DNA from: Parvibaculum sp040390855
GTDB lineage: Bacteria; Pseudomonadota; Alphaproteobacteria; Parvibaculales; Parvibaculaceae
Assembly (NCBI GenBank): GCA_040390855.1
Contig: JAZJXO010000008.1
Span: 62,001-126,000, forward strand
DNA: 64,000 bases
Direction of reading: 5' to 3'
Shown here: positions 60,598 to 64,000 of the stretch, in pieces
How the letters are laid out: each line of letters starts with the position of its first letter
Position numbering within the stretch: the first letter of the stretch is position 1
Position numbers and translations under genes: made by a program
The notes under the pieces: generated by a model
The model's database searches: none
The model's input: only the letters and a program-made list of their open reading frames with translations
What the model was told of the DNA's origin: nothing

Positions 60598-63500
60598 TCA
60601 ACTACACCCGCTCGTACTCCCGCATGTATCACACTTCAGGCAGGTCCCGTTCCGCACCATCGTGAAGTTGCCGCATTCGCCGCAGGCTTCGCCCTCATAG
60701 CCCTTCATGCGCGCTTCGGCCAAACGGTTGAAGCCGCCATGCGTGCCCCCACTACCATTTCCAATGCCGCCGCCTGTCACGCCTTCGTCGCGCCCAAGGC
60801 CTTCCTGGCGCAACGTCTGCGCATTGACGATCATTTCTTCGGCATGTTCCGACGCATCCAGTATTGCCTTCGTCGCCGACGTGCTCGCCACCGCTGCGCG
60901 CATTGCGCCGCCGCGCACGATATAGAGGTTCCCCATCTGCGCGTTGCGTGTGAAGCCGGGGCTCACAACGCTGGAGGCGGGGAGTTTCCCTTCGTCCGCG
61001 CCCGATCCCATCGCATCGAAAGCAATATCCTTCGGGTCCACATGGCCGAGGTCCGCGCGGCCGAGATAGGACACAGCGAGTTCGCGGAACACATAGTCGA
61101 GGATCGACGTCGCATTCTTGATCCGGTCATTGCCCTGCACCATGCCCGCAGGTTCAAAGCGCGTGAAGGTGAAGGCCTCCACATATTCTTCCAGCGGTAC
61201 GCCATATTGCAGACCCAGCGAAATGGCGATAGCAAAATTATTCATCAGTGAACGGAAGGCCGCGCCCTCCTTATGCATATCGATGAAGATTTCACCGATG
61301 GTGCCGTCTTCATATTCGCCTGTGCGCAGATAGACCTTATGCCCGCCGACCAGCGCCTTCTGCGTATAGCCCTTGCGGCGGTCCGGCAGTTTCTGGCGGT
61401 CCTTGGCGCGCTCGACAATGCGCTCGACGAATTTTTCCGCGACAAGCTTCGCGCGTTCCGGCTGGGGCAGGGCGGTGACGCGCTCGGCCAGCGTTTCTTT
61501 CAGTGTTTCTTCGAGCGATGCCATGTCATCGTCCGACATCTCGTCAAACACTTCGTCTTCAAGTATCTGCGAGTTGAGCGGCTGCGACAGTTTCGAGCCA
61601 TCGCGGTAAAGCGCATTGGCCTTCAGCGCCAGTTTCCACGACAGCATATAGCTCTCTTTGCAATCCTCGACGCTTGCCGCATTGGGCATGTTGATTGTCT
61701 TGGAAATAGCACCCGAGATGAAAGGCTGCGCCGCTGCCATCATGCGGATATGGCTCTCCACCGAGAGGAAGCGTTTGCCCGTCCGACCGCAAGGATTGGC
61801 GCAATCAAACACCGGCAGATGCACGTCTTTGAGATGCGGCGCACCTTCAACAGTCATCGCACCGCAGACATATATATTGGCTGCATCAATATCGCGCTTG
61901 CTGAAACCGATCGCGCCGAGCAGATCGAAATCAAGATCATCCATTGCGTCGGCGTCGAGGCCGAGAACATTGACGCAGAACTCTTCGCCCAGCGTCCATT
62001 TGTTGAACACGAAGCGAATGTCAAAGGCCGAGCCCAGCGCCGCTTCCACCGCGTCGATTTTCGCCTTGGTGAAGCCCTTGGCAATCAGCGCCGCGTGGTT
62101 GACGCCCGGTGCGTGGTCGAGCGAGCCGAGACCGACGGCATAATCAATAATGTCTTCGACCTCGCGCGTCGAATAGCCGAGCGCGTGCAGCGCCTGCGGC
62201 ACAGCGCGGTTGATGATCTTGAAATAACCCCCGCCTGCGAGCTTCTTGAATTTGACGAGTGCGAAATCGGGCTCGATGCCCGTCGTGTCGCAATCCATCA
62301 CAAGGCCGATCGTACCGGTCGGTGCGATGACGCTCGCCTGTGCATTGCGATAGTCGTATTTCTCGCCCATGGCGACGGCCACGTCCCAGGCCGCACGGGC
62401 ATGGTCGATGAGATCGCGCTGCGGGCAGTTCGCGGCATCGAGCGGCACCGGCGCAAGGCTCAGCGTTTCATAGCCTGTCGTGTCGCCATGTGCGGCGCGG
62501 GCGTGATTGCGCATGACGCGCAGCATGTGCTCGCGGTTTTCGGCAAAGCCTTCGAATGCGCCAAGCTCCTTCGCCATTTGCGCCGAAGTAGCGTAAGACA
62601 CGCCGGTCATAATAGCGCTGATCGCGCCGCACAGGCTGCGCGCCTGCGGGCTGTCATAGGCAATGCCGGACGCCATCAAAAGCCCGCCGATATTGGCAAA
62701 ACCGATCCCCAGCGTGCGGTAGCGGAACGAGCGTTCGGCAATTTCACGGCTGGGAAATTGCGCCATCAAGACCGAGATTTCGAGTGTGACGGTCCACAGC
62801 TTCACCGCCTGTTCGAAGGCTTCGACGTCAAAGCGTCCGCCCTTGCTTGTGGCGCTCGCGGCCTCGCGGAACGTCATCAGATTGAGCGAGGCGAGGTTGC
62901 AGGCCGTGTCGTCAAGGAACATATATTCCGAGCACGGATTACTGGCGCGGATGTCCCCTGAGGCGGGGCAGGTGTGCCAGTCGTTGATCGTGGTGTGAAA
63001 CTGCAATCCCGGATCGGCCGACGCCCAGGCTGCCTGCCCGATCTGGTCCCACAGTTCGCGGGCCTTCAGCACCTTGGACACCTTACCGTCCGTACGGCGG
63101 ATCAGCTCCCAGTCATCGTCGTCTTCGACCGCCTTGAGAAAATCGTCGGTGAGCCGCACCGTGTTGTTAGAGTTCTGGCCCGAGACGGTGTGGTAAGCCT
63201 CGCCGTCCCAGTCTGTGTCATAAGTATCGAACTTGATATCGCTATAGCCCTGACGCGCAAACTGGATCACGCGCTGCACATAGTTTTCCGGCACATGCAT
63301 TTTGCGCGCGGCAATGATTTCGCGTTTCAGCGCCGTGTTCTTTTTCGGATCGAAACAATCATCGTTCGAGCCTTCGCAGTTGATGCAGGCCCGCATAATG
63401 GCGCTGAGGTGTTTCTGATTGATCTTCGAGCCGGTGACCAGCGCTGCCACTTTCTGCTCTTCGATCACTTTCCAGTTGATAAAGGCTTCGATGTCGGGAT

Positions 63501-64000
63501 GGTCCGCATCGACAATCACCATTTTGGCGGCTCGCCGTGTTGTTCCGCCTGATTTGATCGCGCCTGCCGCGCGGTCACCGATCTTGAGAAAGCTCATCAG
63601 GCCCGAGGATTGCCCGCCGCCGGACAGTCCCTCGTCAGCACCGCGCAACGCCGAGAAATTGGACCCCGTGCCGGACCCGTATTTGAAGAGCCTCGCCTCG
63701 CGCACCCAGAGGTCCATGATGCCGTTTTCATTCACAAGGTCGTCGTTGACGCTCTGAATGAAACAGGCGTGTGGCTGGGGATGTTCGTAAGCACTGGTCG
63801 AGGCGACCGTCTCGCCGCTCTTGGGGTCCACATAGAAGTGACCTTGAGCGGGGCCGTCGATGCCATAGGCCCAGTGGAGGCCGGTGTTGAACCATTGTGG
63901 GGAGTTTGGCGCCGCCATCTGCGCGGCCAGCATATAGGCCGTCTCGTCGCGATAGGTCCGCGCGTCCGCTTCCGTATCGAAATAGCCGCCCTTCCAGCCC
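60598..64000 (-). CDS. nrdJ: Vitamin B12-dependent ribonucleotide reductase, N-terminus missing
   Basis: A class II reductase that makes deoxynucleotides using adenosylcobalamin, so it works with or without oxygen. The frame runs off the window edge, leaving about 1,130 of roughly 1,200 residues. Core motifs are NSPQWFNTGLHWAYG, ASNPCSEYMFLDDTACNLASL (N-x-C-x-E radical site region) and PTGTIGLVMDCDTTG. The C-terminus is a Cys-rich finger (CGECGNF...CLKCDTCGSTSGCS). No intein is present. An internal ATG at 63933 is not the start. Confidence 0.97.
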   Translation of the reverse strand, partial: GWKGGYFDTEADARTYRDETAYMLAAQMAAPNSPQWFNTGLHWAYGIDGPAQGHFYVDPKSGETVASTSAYEHPQPHACFIQSVNDDLVNENGIMDLWVREARLFKYGSGTGSNFSALRGADEGLSGGGQSSGLMSFLKIGDRAAGAIKSGGTTRRAAKMVIVDADHPDIEAFINWKVIEEQKVAALVTGSKINQKHLSAIMRACINCEGSNDDCFDPKKNTALKREIIAARKMHVPENYVQRVIQFARQGYSDIKFDTYDTDWDGEAYHTVSGQNSNNTVRLTDDFLKAVEDDDDWELIRRTDGKVSKVLKARELWDQIGQAAWASADPGLQFHTTINDWHTCPASGDIRASNPCSEYMFLDDTACNLASLNLMTFREAASATSKGGRFDVEAFEQAVKLWTVTLEISVLMAQFPSREIAERSFRYRTLGIGFANIGGLLMASGIAYDSPQARSLCGAISAIMTGVSYATSAQMAKELGAFEGFAENREHMLRVMRNHARAAHGDTTGYETLSLAPVPLDAANCPQRDLIDHARAAWDVAVAMGEKYDYRNAQASVIAPTGTIGLVMDCDTTGIEPDFALVKFKKLAGGGYFKIINRAVPQALHALGYSTREVEDIIDYAVGLGSLDHAPGVNHAALIAKGFTKAKIDAVEAALGSAFDIRFVFNKWTLGEEFCVNVLGLDADAMDDLDFDLLGAIGFSKRDIDAANIYVCGAMTVEGAPHLKDVHLPVFDCANPCGRTGKRFLSVESHIRMMAAAQPFISGAISKTINMPNAASVEDCKESYMLSWKLALKANALYRDGSKLSQPLNSQILEDEVFDEMSDDDMASLEETLKETLAERVTALPQPERAKLVAEKFVERIVERAKDRQKLPDRRKGYTQKALVGGHKVYLRTGEYEDGTIGEIFIDMHKEGAAFRSLMNNFAIAISLGLQYGVPLEEYVEAFTFTRFEPAGMVQGNDRIKNATSILDYVFRELAVSYLGRADLGHVDPKDIAFDAMGSGADEGKLPASSVVSPGFTRNAQMGNLYIVRGGAMRAAVASTSATKAILDASEHAEEMIVNAQTLRQEGLGRDEGVTGGGIGNGSGGTHGGFNRLAEARMKGYEGEACGECGNFTMVRNGTCLKCDTCGSTSGCS

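Noticed and set aside
61273..62961. Plus-strand open frame of 562 codons inside nrdJ
   Set aside because: It is a mirror frame of the strongly conserved nrdJ; its Arg/His/Ala-rich product resembles nothing.
60598..64000. Intein in nrdJ
   Set aside because: Motifs follow one another without an inserted endonuclease-like block.
1..64000. CRISPR arrays, tRNA or rRNA genes, insertion sequences, prophage
   Set aside because: I saw no regularly spaced repeats, no cloverleaf-like sequence with the T-loop consensus, no transposase or integrase reading frame and no phage structural genes.

Overview
The window reads as a piece of an alphaproteobacterial chromosome. The G+C content is moderately high by eye. 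About 60 genes are tightly packed, and nearly all encode core functions. The main taxonomic evidence is gene order. Blocks such as rpsF-rpsR-rplI-...-dnaB-alr-...-radA-cvpA-purF, fabD-fabG-acpP-fabF-mltG-yicC-gmk, lptF-lptG-lptD-surA-pdxA-rsmA, and purN-purM / DUF2066-perM-hda-ppk-ppx are typical of Alphaproteobacteria. The cell is Gram-negative (LptD, LptFG, BamB, SurA, MlaEF) and uses a B12-dependent class II ribonucleotide reductase. I cannot name a genus from sequence alone.

Layout. 1-4.7 kb: the 3' part of guaA, small orphan genes (one Asn/Gln-rich, one tiny membrane protein), a secreted TPR protein and two tandem paralogous membrane proteins. 5-9.6 kb, plus strand: panB, a YfgM-like TPR membrane protein, bamB and der. 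9.6-22 kb, mostly minus strand: an SDR, purF, cvpA, radA, mlaF, mlaE, alr, dnaB, then cfa and the ribosomal operon rpsF-rpsR-rplI, with a doxX-like gene facing the other way. 22.5-23.4 kb is the only clearly accessory spot: a small orphan gene and a BrnT/BrnA toxin-antitoxin pair whose toxin gene carries a frameshift. 23.5-30.2 kb, plus strand: fatty-acid synthesis genes, mltG, yicC, gmk and a DUF1003 protein. 30.2-39.4 kb, minus strand: a zinc alcohol dehydrogenase and the outer-membrane/LPS block. 39.7-46.4 kb: pepA, holC, a membrane-anchored metallo-beta-lactamase-fold protein, an ABC-F ATPase with an unrelated ABC-F fragment at its tail, ndk and a sterol-desaturase-family protein. 46.4-55.2 kb: purN-purM (minus), then DUF2066, perM, hda, ppk and ppx (plus). 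55.2-64 kb: rnd, aspS, a PACE-type efflux protein, a fasciclin-domain protein, an orphan ATP-grasp protein and nrdJ, which runs off the end.

Many neighbouring genes overlap by 1-4 bases (mlaF/radA, pdxA/rsmA, lptF/lptG, purM/purN) or abut (fabF/mltG, aspS/PACE), which implies operons with translational coupling. Convincing intrinsic terminators lie after rplI, after the DUF1003 gene (shared with adh) and after ndk.

I found no rRNA, tRNA, CRISPR array, prophage, insertion sequence or replication origin, and no clear sign of a wholly new system. The observations most worth following are the frameshifted brnT beside an intact brnA and two palindromes, the orphan ATP-grasp enzyme, the tandem membrane paralogues, the Asn/Gln-repeat protein and the ABC-F signature fragment.
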